In this document: piece after piece, positions 37,809-46,788 of the stretch
Numbering within the stretch: position 1 is the first letter of the stretch
How the letters are laid out: each line of letters opens with the position of its first letter
DNA from: Methylocapsa aurea
GTDB lineage: Bacteria > Pseudomonadota > Alphaproteobacteria > Rhizobiales > Beijerinckiaceae
Direction: 5' to 3'
Length of the DNA: 64,000 nucleotides
NCBI RefSeq assembly: GCF_000746085.1
Contig: NZ_JQKO01000017.1
Coordinates: forward strand, 1 to 64,000
Translations under genes and position numbers: made by a program
Notes under the pieces: generated by a model
Told to the model about the DNA's origin: nothing
The model's database searches: none
Seen by the model: only the letters and a program-made list of their open reading frames with translations

Positions 37809-38357
37809 TTATTTCACGACCCGCAAATGGGTTGGCGCAAGCTTTGTCTTATGCTGCGTCGGCTCGCTCATCTGGAGGTCGCCAAGCGCTGCGCGCGCGC
37901 GCGCCAACCGCGCGATCAAAATGGGTTGCGAAATCTTCAGGATGCGCGCCGCATGGGCGTAGCCGAATCCTTCAAGAGCGACGAGCAGCAAGGCCTCTCG
38001 CTCTTCCAGCGTCAGCCCGCCAAGCGCGCCGGAAAGCTTTTGGCGGGGGGCGCATAGGTTCGGCATTTTTTCCGCGGGTCGGATTCCACCGGCGTAAAAA
38101 CTTCCCTTCTCCAGCGCGGCGCCGGCGTCCGCTTTCGCCGCGCGAAGCGAATCGCGATGCATTTCGATCATGAGGGAATAAAGGTGGATGTCGAGGTCCA
38201 GCCGGCGGCCAGGAACGCCATTTTCGAGGGCCCGCCGCAACGCCGCCTGGACGAGATCATCGGCTGCCTGACTTGGACCAGGATGGCCGGCGACAAGGGC
38301 GCGCGCAAAGCGGCGGAGCCGCGGCGCGATCAGATTCAAATCGTCTCGCCAATTCAC
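37809..38357 (-). CDS. ECF-type RNA polymerase sigma factor
   Basis: 182 residues. Sigma region 2 is at the N-terminus (APRLRRFARALVAGHPGPSQAADDLVQAALRRALE), followed by a short linker and region 4 (GGLTLEEREALLLVALEGFGYAHAARIL and a following helix-turn-helix, KISQPILIARLARARAAL). It starts at ATG 38357. It heads a possible four-gene minus-strand unit: sigma, anti-sigma, alpha-2-macroglobulin, pbpC. That it controls the last two is inference from order only. Confidence 0.9.
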   Translation of the reverse strand: MNWRDDLNLIAPRLRRFARALVAGHPGPSQAADDLVQAALRRALENGVPGRRLDLDIHLYSLMIEMHRDSLRAAKADAGAALEKGSFYAGGIRPAEKMPNLCAPRQKLSGALGGLTLEEREALLLVALEGFGYAHAARILKISQPILIARLARARAALGDLQMSEPTQHKTKLAPTHLRVVK

Positions 38358-38730
38358 CTTTGCGCTCCCTCGACAGCGCCCGAACCGATCTTTACGCGCG
38401 GCCCCGCCCGCAGCCCATTATCAATATTAGAACATGTTGCGAAAAAGTGATCGACTTTTTCGATCAGGGCGCGCTCCAATTCTTTGAATCTGAGCGATTC
38501 ATTTTCGATCAGACGATTCCGCCGGATTGGGAGACGCTCTCATGCGCGGCAGGCGTCCCTCCTTGTCGCCAAGTCAAATTTCGCATCCACCCCACGCGGC
38601 GCCCGCTCTCGCTCGTCTTTGAGACTTCTCTCTCGCGCCGCCTTGCGTTAAAGGCGCACACCCCTTAAACGCGGCGGAAGCAGCGGCCGTTCCCGTCGGT
38701 CGCATCCCTATTCTCTGGTCCGGATCGAGA
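38358..38730. other. Intergenic region between sigma factor gene and fabI
   Basis: 373 bp between divergent genes. A dispersed repeat fills 38427-38540. The remaining 190 bp before fabI has no ORF, tRNA or hairpin that I can support. The fabI and sigma promoters must be here. Confidence 0.6.
38427..38540 (+). repeat. CTAG-type dispersed repeat, near-complete copy
   Basis: It starts TTAGAACATGTT, contains CGAAAAAGTGATCGACTTTTTCG and TTTGAATCTGAGCGATTC, and ends GACGCTCT. It aligns over its whole length with the reverse complement of the copy at 20118-20234. The terminal CTAG has been lost at both ends. It does not touch a coding sequence. Confidence 0.75.
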
Positions 38731-39579
38731 ATGACGCAACCGGAAACGATGACGCCTGGACTTAAAACCTCCGGACTCCTGGCCGGAAAACGCGGCTTGG
38801 TGATGGGGCTCGCCAATAACCGCTCGATTGCTTGGGGAATCGCGAAGGCGGCCCATGAGGCGGGCGCCGAACTGGCCTTCACCTACCAGGGTGATTCGCT
38901 TGAAAAGCGGGTGAGGCCTCTCGCGCAGGAGCTTGGCGCCAAGGTTCTGGGTCATTGCGACGTGACCGACCCGGCGAGCCTCGATGCGGCCTTCGCCGAA
39001 GTCGAACGCCTGTGGGGAAAGCTTGACTTCGTGGTCCATTGCATCGCTTTCTCCGACAAGGATCAATTGACCGGCCGATACGTCGACACCACCGCGGAAA
39101 ATTTCAGCAATTCGCTCTTGATTTCCTGCTATTCCTTCACTGCCGTCGCGCAGCGCGCTGAAAAACTAATGGATGGCGGCGGCTCCATGTTGACCTTGAC
39201 CTATTACGGCGCCGAGAAATGGATGCCGCACTATAATGTCATGGGCGTCGCCAAGGCAGCGCTCGAAGCCAGCGTCCGCTATCTTGCCGCCGATCTCGGC
39301 GCGCGCAATATCCGAATCAACGCGATTTCGGCGGGGCCGATCAAGACCTTGGCGGCCTCCGGCATTGGCGACTTCCGCTATATTCTCAAATGGAACGAAT
39401 ATAACGCTCCGCTTCGCCGTTCAGTGACGATCGAGGAAGTCGGCGAGAGCGCCGCCTTTCTGCTGTCGCCCATGTCGCGAGGCATCACGGGCGAAATCCT
39501 CCACGTCGACGCCGGCTATCACGTCGTTGGCATGAAGAACCCGGCCGCCCCCGATATCGCCGTTCTCGGCAAGGATTAA
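38731..39579 (+). CDS. fabI: Enoyl-[acyl-carrier-protein] reductase, NADH type
   Basis: Last reduction step of fatty-acid elongation, 282 residues, short-chain dehydrogenase fold. N-terminal GLLAGKRGLVMGLANNRSIAWGIAKA is the FabI NADH loop. The catalytic pair is Tyr168 and Lys175 in HYNVMGVAKAAL. C-terminal RRSVTIEEVGESAAFLLSPMSRGITGEI is typical. It starts at ATG 38731 (MTQPETMTPGLKTSGLLAGKRG); a Met seven residues in is an alternative start. Confidence 0.96.
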   Translation: MTQPETMTPGLKTSGLLAGKRGLVMGLANNRSIAWGIAKAAHEAGAELAFTYQGDSLEKRVRPLAQELGAKVLGHCDVTDPASLDAAFAEVERLWGKLDFVVHCIAFSDKDQLTGRYVDTTAENFSNSLLISCYSFTAVAQRAEKLMDGGGSMLTLTYYGAEKWMPHYNVMGVAKAALEASVRYLAADLGARNIRINAISAGPIKTLAASGIGDFRYILKWNEYNAPLRRSVTIEEVGESAAFLLSPMSRGITGEILHVDAGYHVVGMKNPAAPDIAVLGKD

Positions 39580-40130
39580 GGCGGCTATCTTACAAGATCC
39601 CGCCGCGTGATTTCGGAATTGGAAGCCGTTCATTGGCCATTCAGGCCAAAGGCGCGAAATTGCGACGTGGTGGTGAGTCCCTCCGCAGAGGCGGAAAGCC
39701 GAGCTCGAACCGGACCGGTTTAGTTGCGTGAAGCTTTCAGACCTCGACATTGGTCCGGCCGAGCATTTGGGAGGCGCGGCGATGAGCGCTTTGAAGAGCG
39801 GGCCGGCCACATGGTCTGTCGAATTGCGACAATGCCTTTTCCAGGACTGCTTTCGGTTTCCAAGAATGCATCAGTAAAATGGCCGCCGATTTTCGAACAC
39901 GAATTGTTACGATTAATATTTTCGTCACTATTCTATTTGAAGTCCCGGCTCTGGCGGCGCTTCGGTGAAAACACTTTCCCAATTCGGATGGCCGCGGTTA
40001 AGTTGGTCGCGGCATCGGACGGCAAGCTCCTTGCCGGCGAAGCGAAAGGCGCCCAAGTTCAATCAAGGGCCTAAAAAATTCATCTTTCCATGCGATACGA
40101 AAGAGCTCCAGCGGGACAATAGGATCACAT
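39580..40130. other. 551-bp region between fabI and the NRPS-like gene
   Basis: No convincing gene. The open frames here have unnatural composition and no ribosome-binding sites. A stretch at 39880-39950 (TTGTTACGATTAATATTTTCG and around) is much richer in A/T than its surroundings and is a likely promoter region for the large downstream gene. A weak TAGGA lies about 8 nt before its ATG. Confidence 0.5.
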
Positions 40131-43100
40131 ATGTCGCACCGTTCGGCGACCGCCGCAGCATTGCTAGCGAAAAACGATCGCTTCGCCTTGACGCCCCTCT
40201 CAGGCAGCGTCTTGCGCGGTCCGGTCCAGCCGGAGTTGATCCGTGATGAACTGCTGTGCGAACTCTTCGCCGCCACAGTCGCCGCGCATCCTTCATCCAT
40301 CGCGATGGCGACGCTGGAGAGCAGACTTACCTATGCCGAGGTCGACGCGAAGGCCGAGGCGCTGGCCCGCGGCCTTCTCCGCATGGGGCTACGGCCGGGT
40401 CGGGTCGCCGGTCTTTGGATGGCGCGCGGCCCCGATCTGCTGATCGCTCAAATCGCGATCGCGAAGACGGGCGCCGCCTGGCTTCCGTTCGACGCCGATG
40501 CGCCGCCAGAACGCATCGCCGCTTGTCTTGGCGACGCTGAAGCGGCCGGCGTTCTGGCCTCGGCGGCCTTTGCGCCAAGGCTAGCGGATTTGTCTCCTTG
40601 TCCGGCTTGGACGTCGCAAGACCTGATCGACCCGGCGGACAGGACCCCAATCGATGCTCGGGCGCTCGGCGCGACGCCGGAGGATCCCGCCTACCTCATT
40701 TACACCTCGGGCTCGACTGGAACGCCAAAGGGAATCGAAATTTCCGGCCGCAATATTTGCCATTATTTGCGCGCGGCGAATGAAGTCTACGGAGTGAAGC
40801 AAAGCGACGTCGTGTTCCAGGGCGCGTCGGTCGCCTTCGACCTGTCAATGGAAGAAATCTGGCTTCCCTATCTTGCCGGAGCGACTCTTTTCGTCGCGAG
40901 CCCGGAAATCATGGGCGAGGCGGACAGACTCCCCGATGTTCTCGAGGCCCATCGCGTCACGGTGCTCGATACCGTGCCGACTTTGCTCGCTCTGCTGCCG
41001 CGCGACATCGCCACCTTGCGGCTGATCATTCTCGGCGGCGAAGCCTGTCCGCCGTCGATCGCCAGCCGCTGGTGCAGGCCGGGCCGCAAGATCTTCAATT
41101 CTTACGGGCCGACCGAAACCACGGTCGTCGCCACGGTCGCGGAAGTTCGCCCAGGAGCGCCGGTCACGATCGGGCGGCCGATCGCGAATTATACCTGTTA
41201 TGTGGCCGACGAGGGCTTGGGTCTCGTCGGGGCGAATATCCAAGGCGAACTTCTCATCGGGGGTCCTGGCGTCGCCAAAGGCTATTTGCGCCGGGATCGG
41301 CTGACCGCCGAGAAATTCATCGCCAATCCATTCCCGGCCGAATTTTCCTTGTCCGGCGGGGTCGATCCGATTCTCTACCGGTCTGGCGACGCGGTCGAAA
41401 TCGCCGCCAATGGCGACCTCGTCTTTCACGGCCGCATTGATGATCAAGTGAAGATACGTGGTTTTCGGGTCGAACTCGGCGAGATCGAAGCGAGACTTGC
41501 GGACCTTCCCAGCATTTCGCAAGCCGCCGTAGTGTTGCGCACCGATAACGGGCTCGAACAGCTTGTCGCCTTTGTCGTCCCGGCCCGCGCTGCCTTGGCG
41601 CAGCAGTCCCCAACTGATGGTCAAGGCGGCGCCGATGATTCCGGCTCCTTGAACACAGGGGGACCCGAATTCGAGACGCGGGTCGTTCGCAACGAACTGC
41701 GCGCGACTTTGCCGGCCTATATGGTGCCGGCCCATTTCGAAACCGTTGAGAGCCTTCCGACGCTCGCCTCCGGCAAGATCGACCGCAAGAATCTAAAGTT
41801 GGTCGCGCTGACCGCCCACGTTTCCGACGAAGCTCAGGAAGAGCCGCGCACGAAAACAGAAGCCGTGCTTCTCGACGCCGCCAAACGCGTTCTGCCGCCG
41901 CAGGCAATCCCTCTCGATGCGGATTTCTTTATCGATCTTGGCGGCCATTCTTTGCTCGCTGCGCGCTTCATCTCGGTCGTGCGAGAGACGCCCGCTCTTT
42001 CGCGCATCACCTTGCAGGATGTCTATGCCGCGCGTTCGCTGCGCGCGATGGCCGAACTTCTTGACCGCAAATGGGCGCATGCCGCCGTTGTCGAGGACTT
42101 ATCCTTCGCCCCGCCGCCTTTGTTGCGGCGCTTCCTCTGCGGGCTTGCGCAGGCGGTGGCCCTGCCGGTCATTCTCGGTCTGGTGACCCTGCAATGGCTC
42201 GGCGTTTTCGTGAGCTACATGCTTCTCACCGGCGCCGATGCGAGCTTCGGCGAGGAGGTGATTTCGCTCATCGGCGTCTATATGTGCATCAATGTTGCGA
42301 CCGTGGCGATCGTCATTGGCGCGAAATGGCTGCTGATAGGGCGGACCAAGCCGGGTCGCTATCCTTTATGGGGCGTCTATTATTTTCGTTGGTGGCTGGT
42401 GAAGCGGTTTCTCGGCCTCGTTCATATCAAATGGTTTCAGGGCTCGCCGTTCATCCGGCTTTATCTGCGCGCGCTCGGCGCCAGGATCGGGAACGATGCA
42501 ATCCTTGGCGAGATCGAGGCGGGAGCTGTCGATCTCATATCGATCGGCGCTGGCGCCAGCGTCGGATCCATCGCCAATTTGGCCAATGCGCGGGTCGAGG
42601 GAAACGAGCTCATTATCGGCGCCATCGAAATTGGCGCAAATGCCTATATCGGCTCCTCCTGCGTGATCGAGGAGAATGTCGTCATCGGCGAGGGGGCCGA
42701 ACTCGCCGACCTGACCTCGATCGGGGCCGGAGGCCGCGTCGGCGCCTGGGAGGCATGGGACGGGTCGCCCGGCCGCAAGGTCGCATTGGTCGATCGCGCC
42801 GCGCTTGATCCGCCTCCGGAGGCTTCGCCCGCGCGGCGGCGCGGCATGACGATCATGTATCTTATTCTCTTGCTGGCGATTCCGCCGCTCGGCCTGTTGC
42901 CGATTTTTCCCGCCTTCTGGGTGTTCGACCGGATCGACGATATGATCGGAATCGCCGATATCGATCGCACGCTCTACATGGCCTCGATTCCAATCATGGC
43001 CTGGCCGACGGCTTTCGTGATGGTTCTCGTCACCGTCGGCTTCATCGCGGCTTGCCGCTGGGTGATCCTGCCGCGCGTGCGCGAGGGGACCTATTCGGTT

Positions 43101-44288
43101 CACTCCTGGTTCTATTTGCGCAAATGGGCAGTGGCGCTCGCAACTGAAATCACGCTCGAGACTTTGTCGTCTCTGTTCGCGACGGTCTATATGCGCGCTT
43201 GGTACCGGCTGATGGGCGCTAAAATCGGCAAGGACGCGGAAATCTCGACCAACCTATCCGGCCGCTACGACCTCGTCGAGATCGGCGAAAAATGCTTCAT
43301 CGCCGACGAAGTCATCCTCGGTGATGAGGAAATCCGCAATGGCTGGATGTACCTGAAAAAGGTCAAGACCGGGCCGCGCGTTTTCGTCGGCAATAATGCC
43401 GTGGCGCCGGCGGGCTCCGATATTCCGGCCAATGCGCTGATTGGCATCAAATCGAAGCCGCCCGCGAACCATCTGATGAGCGAGGGCGATACCTGGTTCG
43501 GCTCGCCGCCGATCAAACTGCCTCTCCGGCAGAAGTTCGACGCCGGCGGAGCCAACTGGACCTATGAGCCGCCGCGCTGGAAGAAATTCGCCCGCGCCTG
43601 TTTCGAGGCAGTGACGATTTCAATGCCGACCATGCTGTTCATCACCTTCGGAACCTGGGCGGTGGAATGGTTCAGCAAGAGCGCGCTCGAAGGCGCCTAT
43701 TTCGAGGTGCTCGGGGATTTTACCCTGGCGTCGATCGTCATTTGCCTCGCTCTGACCGTCGTCGTCATCGTGCTGAAATGGATCACGATGGGACGCTACG
43801 AGCCGATGATCCGACCGATGTGGTCCTGGTGGGCCATGCGGACGGAGGCGGTGGCCGTCATTTATTGGGGTATGGCCGGCAAGGTCCTACTCGATCATTT
43901 GCGCGGCACCCCATTCCTGCCTTGGCTGATGCGCGGCTTCGGCATGAAGCTCGGACGCGGCGTCTATATGAACATGACCGACATTACGGAGTTCGACTGC
44001 GTCAGCGTCGGCGATTTCGCCGCCCTCAATGAACTCTGCGCCTTGCAAACGCACCTGTACGAGGACCGGGTTATGAAGGTGGGCAGAGTTTTCGTTGGCA
44101 AAGGCGTGAGCGTCGGAGCCGGCTCGACCGTGCTTTATGACACGCTTGTTTCCGACTATGCGCGGCTTGGACCCTTGACCTTGGTGATGAAAGGCGAGCA
44201 AATCCCGGCTCATTCCGAATGGGTCGGCGCGCCCGCCGAGCCCAAGTCCGCTTCCGAACGCCTTATAGACGACAAGGCGGCGGCCTGA
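40131..44288 (+). CDS. Stand-alone NRPS-like protein, Pls/PosA family
   Basis: 1385 residues. Adenylation domain, about 40-550: A3 YTSGSTGTPKG from Tyr191, A4 VAFDLSMEEIW, A5 NSYGPTETTV, A7 YRSGD, A8 GRIDDQVKIRGFRVELGEIE, A10 GKIDRK. Carrier domain: LGGHSLLAAR with the phosphopantetheine Ser607. There is no condensation or thioesterase domain. The C-terminal 750 residues contain several transmembrane helices separated by three blocks of left-handed beta-helix hexapeptide repeats (LGEIEAGAVDLISIGAGASVG, KIGKDAEISTNLSG, VGKGVSVGAGSTVL). This is the polylysine-synthetase-like layout in which the membrane part polymerises one amino acid. The monomer and product are unknown. No PPTase gene is nearby. 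Confidence 0.93.
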   Translation: MSHRSATAAALLAKNDRFALTPLSGSVLRGPVQPELIRDELLCELFAATVAAHPSSIAMATLESRLTYAEVDAKAEALARGLLRMGLRPGRVAGLWMARGPDLLIAQIAIAKTGAAWLPFDADAPPERIAACLGDAEAAGVLASAAFAPRLADLSPCPAWTSQDLIDPADRTPIDARALGATPEDPAYLIYTSGSTGTPKGIEISGRNICHYLRAANEVYGVKQSDVVFQGASVAFDLSMEEIWLPYLAGATLFVASPEIMGEADRLPDVLEAHRVTVLDTVPTLLALLPRDIATLRLIILGGEACPPSIASRWCRPGRKIFNSYGPTETTVVATVAEVRPGAPVTIGRPIANYTCYVADEGLGLVGANIQGELLIGGPGVAKGYLRRDRLTAEKFIANPFPAEFSLSGGVDPILYRSGDAVEIAANGDLVFHGRIDDQVKIRGFRVELGEIEARLADLPSISQAAVVLRTDNGLEQLVAFVVPARAALAQQSPTDGQGGADDSGSLNTGGPEFETRVVRNELRATLPAYMVPAHFETVESLPTLASGKIDRKNLKLVALTAHVSDEAQEEPRTKTEAVLLDAAKRVLPPQAIPLDADFFIDLGGHSLLAARFISVVRETPALSRITLQDVYAARSLRAMAELLDRKWAHAAVVEDLSFAPPPLLRRFLCGLAQAVALPVILGLVTLQWLGVFVSYMLLTGADASFGEEVISLIGVYMCINVATVAIVIGAKWLLIGRTKPGRYPLWGVYYFRWWLVKRFLGLVHIKWFQGSPFIRLYLRALGARIGNDAILGEIEAGAVDLISIGAGASVGSIANLANARVEGNELIIGAIEIGANAYIGSSCVIEENVVIGEGAELADLTSIGAGGRVGAWEAWDGSPGRKVALVDRAALDPPPEASPARRRGMTIMYLILLLAIPPLGLLPIFPAFWVFDRIDDMIGIADIDRTLYMASIPIMAWPTAFVMVLVTVGFIAACRWVILPRVREGTYSVHSWFYLRKWAVALATEITLETLSSLFATVYMRAWYRLMGAKIGKDAEISTNLSGRYDLVEIGEKCFIADEVILGDEEIRNGWMYLKKVKTGPRVFVGNNAVAPAGSDIPANALIGIKSKPPANHLMSEGDTWFGSPPIKLPLRQKFDAGGANWTYEPPRWKKFARACFEAVTISMPTMLFITFGTWAVEWFSKSALEGAYFEVLGDFTLASIVICLALTVVVIVLKWITMGRYEPMIRPMWSWWAMRTEAVAVIYWGMAGKVLLDHLRGTPFLPWLMRGFGMKLGRGVYMNMTDITEFDCVSVGDFAALNELCALQTHLYEDRVMKVGRVFVGKGVSVGAGSTVLYDTLVSDYARLGPLTLVMKGEQIPAHSEWVGAPAEPKSASERLIDDKAAA

Positions 44289-44330
44289 GCAAAATGCGCG
44301 GGCGGATCCATTCGCTCGGATCCCGCTGCT

Positions 44331-45026
44331 CTACGTGTTGGCGCCCATGGTTTCGCGCAGGCGGATGAAAACAGCGCGAAACATTTGCGGCGTCAAAACG
44401 CCGGTATTCGTGTTGTAGCGGGAGCAATGGTAGCTGTCGAAAAGCAGAAGGCTGTTAGCGTCCATGCGGGGCAGGAAATGTTCGGCGCCATGTGCAAATG
44501 GGACTCCGGACAGTTTCAATCCATAAGCGCGAATAATGGACTCATGTGCGATCCGCCCTAAAGCGAGGATCACTTGAAGATTGGGCGCAGCTTCAAGCGT
44601 CGCGGCGAGAAATGGCCGGCAACCGTTGATTTCGGCGGGCGTCGGCTTGTTCTGCGGCGGCGCGCAGCGCACGGCATTCGTGATCGCACAATCCACGAGC
44701 TGGAGATCATCCTCCGCGGAGGCCCGATAGACGCCTTTGGCGAAGCCGAATTCGAGCAGCGTTTGATAGAGAAGGTCGCCAGCAAAGTCGCCAGTAAAAG
44801 GTCGCCCGGTGCGGTTGGCGCCGCGAAGGCCCGGCGCAAGGCCCACAATCAGGAGGCGCGCCTCGGCGGGCCCAAAATTTCGAACGGGGGCATTATGCCA
44901 TTGCGGCTCGGCCACGCGGTTCGTTGTCCGGTAGGCCGCAAGTCTTGGGCAGGAAGAGCAGTCTCGTTCGGGCTCAAAATTGCTTCGTTCTGGCCTGGTC
45001 GCCGCCGCGGCGGCTTTGCGGTTCAC
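44331..45026 (-). CDS. Uracil-DNA glycosylase, family 5 (UdgB) type
   Basis: Excises uracil and related bases from DNA, 231 residues. N-terminal Cys pair in RDCSSCPRLAAYR belongs to the iron-sulfur cluster of families 4 and 5; a further Cys in CAITNAVRCAPPQNKPTP fits the rest. Active-site motif 1 is LIVGLAPGLRGANRTGRPFTGDFAGDLLY with Ala/Gly where family 4 has GEAPG, which indicates UdgB. Its start overlaps the end of the NYN-domain gene by 4 bp (ATGA-type), so the two are coupled. Confidence 0.92.
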   Translation of the reverse strand: MNRKAAAAATRPERSNFEPERDCSSCPRLAAYRTTNRVAEPQWHNAPVRNFGPAEARLLIVGLAPGLRGANRTGRPFTGDFAGDLLYQTLLEFGFAKGVYRASAEDDLQLVDCAITNAVRCAPPQNKPTPAEINGCRPFLAATLEAAPNLQVILALGRIAHESIIRAYGLKLSGVPFAHGAEHFLPRMDANSLLLFDSYHCSRYNTNTGVLTPQMFRAVFIRLRETMGANT

Positions 45027-45646
45027 TCCAGGCGATCGTCGGACATGTCCGCATCGAAATTGCCGACTGGAGCCGGCCGCCGCTCCTGCGCTCTTTGTGG
45101 ACGCTCCGACCGCTCGCCCGCATCGCGGCCGATTTTCGACGCAAGATGGACGATGTCGATGAATTCATCCGCTTGACGGCGCAGTTCATCGGCTACCATG
45201 GCCGGCTGCGTCGTATTCGTCGAAACGACGGAAACACGGACGCCCTTGCGCTGCACAGCTTCGACGAGCGAGCGGAAGTCGCCATCGCCGGAAAAGAGGA
45301 CAATATGGTCCAAATGCTCGGCCATTTCCATGGCGTCGACGGCGAGTTCGATGTCCATGTTGCCCTTGACCTTGCGCCGGCCAAGCGAATCCACGAATTC
45401 TTTCGTCGGTTTGGTGACGACTGAATAGCCGTTATAGTCCAACCAATCGACCAGCGGCCGGATCGATGAATATTCCTGATCCTCGACAAGAGCCGTATAA
45501 TAGAAAGCTCTGATCAACTTGCCTCTGGATTGGAATTCTTTAAGCAGCCGCTTATAATCGATGTCAAAACCGAGTGATTTTGCTGTTGCGTATAGATTGG
45601 CGCCATCGATGAAAAGCGCAAGTCGCTCTTGGTCAGCCATAAACAT
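45023..45646 (-). CDS. NYN domain protein, LabA/DUF88 family
   Basis: Predicted PIN-like ribonuclease, 207 residues. Acidic metal-binding residues are visible: FIDGANLYATAKSLG (Asp), KVKGNMDIELAVDAMEMA (Asp) and VLFSGDGDFRSLVEAVQRKG (Asp/Asp). The C-terminal tail is polar and charged. It starts at ATG 45646 (MFMADQERLAL) or ATG 45640. The gene is usually found beside rpoZ and rsh in Hyphomicrobiales, as here. The RNA substrate is unknown. Confidence 0.9.
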   Translation of the reverse strand: MFMADQERLALFIDGANLYATAKSLGFDIDYKRLLKEFQSRGKLIRAFYYTALVEDQEYSSIRPLVDWLDYNGYSVVTKPTKEFVDSLGRRKVKGNMDIELAVDAMEMAEHLDHIVLFSGDGDFRSLVEAVQRKGVRVSVVSTNTTQPAMVADELRRQADEFIDIVHLASKIGRDAGERSERPQRAQERRPAPVGNFDADMSDDRLE

Positions 45647-46194
45647 ATCTCTTAAGGTTATGCAGTGATAATCTTCATTATTCTTGATCCGTCACCGATG
45701 AAAGCAACGAGTAAGTCGAAGAGCAAAGTCACGAAACCTTCACGATTTTCGCGTCATGCGGGAATCACTTTAGATCAAAGAACTCCATGTGTGAAGGGTT
45801 CCCACAGCATTTTCAAGAAAGAGTCAATCAAATTTCTGAAAAAGGAACGGCAAGGCAATGAAGGCCTGCTTTGCCGACCATGCGGGAAAGCGCACCGATC
45901 AAACGGCTCGTTGACCAACAAGAACCACTTCAAAATCAAAAAGGTGGAGCTTACAAAATCTATTATGTCTAGCGACGGCGCGTCGATTCTGCTTTCCTTT
46001 TAGGGCTTGAATGTGGCGATGCTCCGCCCGCCGGTCAAGGGAGATGCGCGTCCAGGGCTTCAAATTTTGGTTTTTTTTCTCGATCGCTGTTGGGTTAGAG
46101 GGATCTGCTTCCGGCTTTTGGCTTGCCATGCGGGGGGATTAGACGCTAAATCACTTTTTTCAAAAGAGTCTCTCGAACAAGGAGCGAGCGCAGT
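45647..46194. other. 548-bp low-GC region between the NYN gene and rpoZ
   Basis: Base composition falls well below the neighbours from about 45660 to 46180. A 112-codon open frame (45665-46003 plus strand) encodes a Lys/Ser-rich basic peptide (KSKSKVTKPSRFS) without recognisable domain; I consider it more probably chance than a gene. A run of eight or more T at about 46070 and the segment before 46195 should hold the rpoZ promoter. A small RNA cannot be excluded. Confidence 0.45.
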
Positions 46195-46590
46195 ATGGCC
46201 CGCGTCACCGTTGAAGACTGCATCGATAAGGTTGAAAATCGTTTCGAACTCGTCCTGATCGCGAGTCACCGGGCGCGCATGATCGCGTCGGGCAGCCAGA
46301 TCACGGTCGACCGCGACAACGACAAAAACCCTGTCGTTTCTCTCCGGGAGATCGCGGACGCCACTTTGGCGCCGGATGATCTCAAGGAGGACTTTATCCA
46401 ATCCCTGCAAAAACATGTCGAAGTGGATGAGCCGGAGGCGGAAGCCGTGCCGGCGCTGGCTTCGGCGCCGGAACAGGCGCGATCAGACGCATTGGGCGAT
46501 GTTCAATTCGATCGAATGACCGAAGAGGATCTCTTGCGTGGGCTCGAGGGCCTGGTGCCGCCGACCGAAACCGAGGACGACGCCGACTGA
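46195..46590 (+). CDS. rpoZ: DNA-directed RNA polymerase subunit omega
   Basis: 131 residues. N-terminal [33 protein letters not shown] is the omega signature; the acidic C-terminal half ([22 protein letters not shown]) is the alphaproteobacterial extension. AAGGAGCG lies about 8 nt before the ATG. It assembles with beta-prime in RNA polymerase. It lies 198 bp upstream of rsh on the same strand, the classic rpoZ-spoT order. Confidence 0.97.
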   Translation: MARVTVEDCIDKVENRFELVLIASHRARMIASGSQITVDRDNDKNPVVSLREIADATLAPDDLKEDFIQSLQKHVEVDEPEAEAVPALASAPEQARSDALGDVQFDRMTEEDLLRGLEGLVPPTETEDDAD

Positions 46591-46788
46591 AGGCTGGGAC
46601 TTGGCGCCGCGCCCGCGCGCTCAAGCGCGGCGGCGTTATGAGATAGGGTCGCGACCGCCGCTCCGCAGCGGTCGGCCAGAATGCATTCGGCCTTTCGATG
46701 AGCGCCGCCGCATGAGCCGGCGGCGTCATGGGTCGGCGCGTAGACGGTTGGCGTCCAAATCGCGCCGAGTTGCGGGTCAATCAAAGTC

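Noticed and set aside
39724-40074. 117-codon plus-strand frame before the NRPS-like gene
   Set aside because: Starts at TTG without ribosome-binding site, mixed Arg-rich and hydrophobic patches, no family resemblance; treated as non-coding.
45665-46003. 112-residue basic protein in the low-GC gap before rpoZ
   Set aside because: No domain, weak start context, and chance open frames are more frequent in such composition; listed only as a region.
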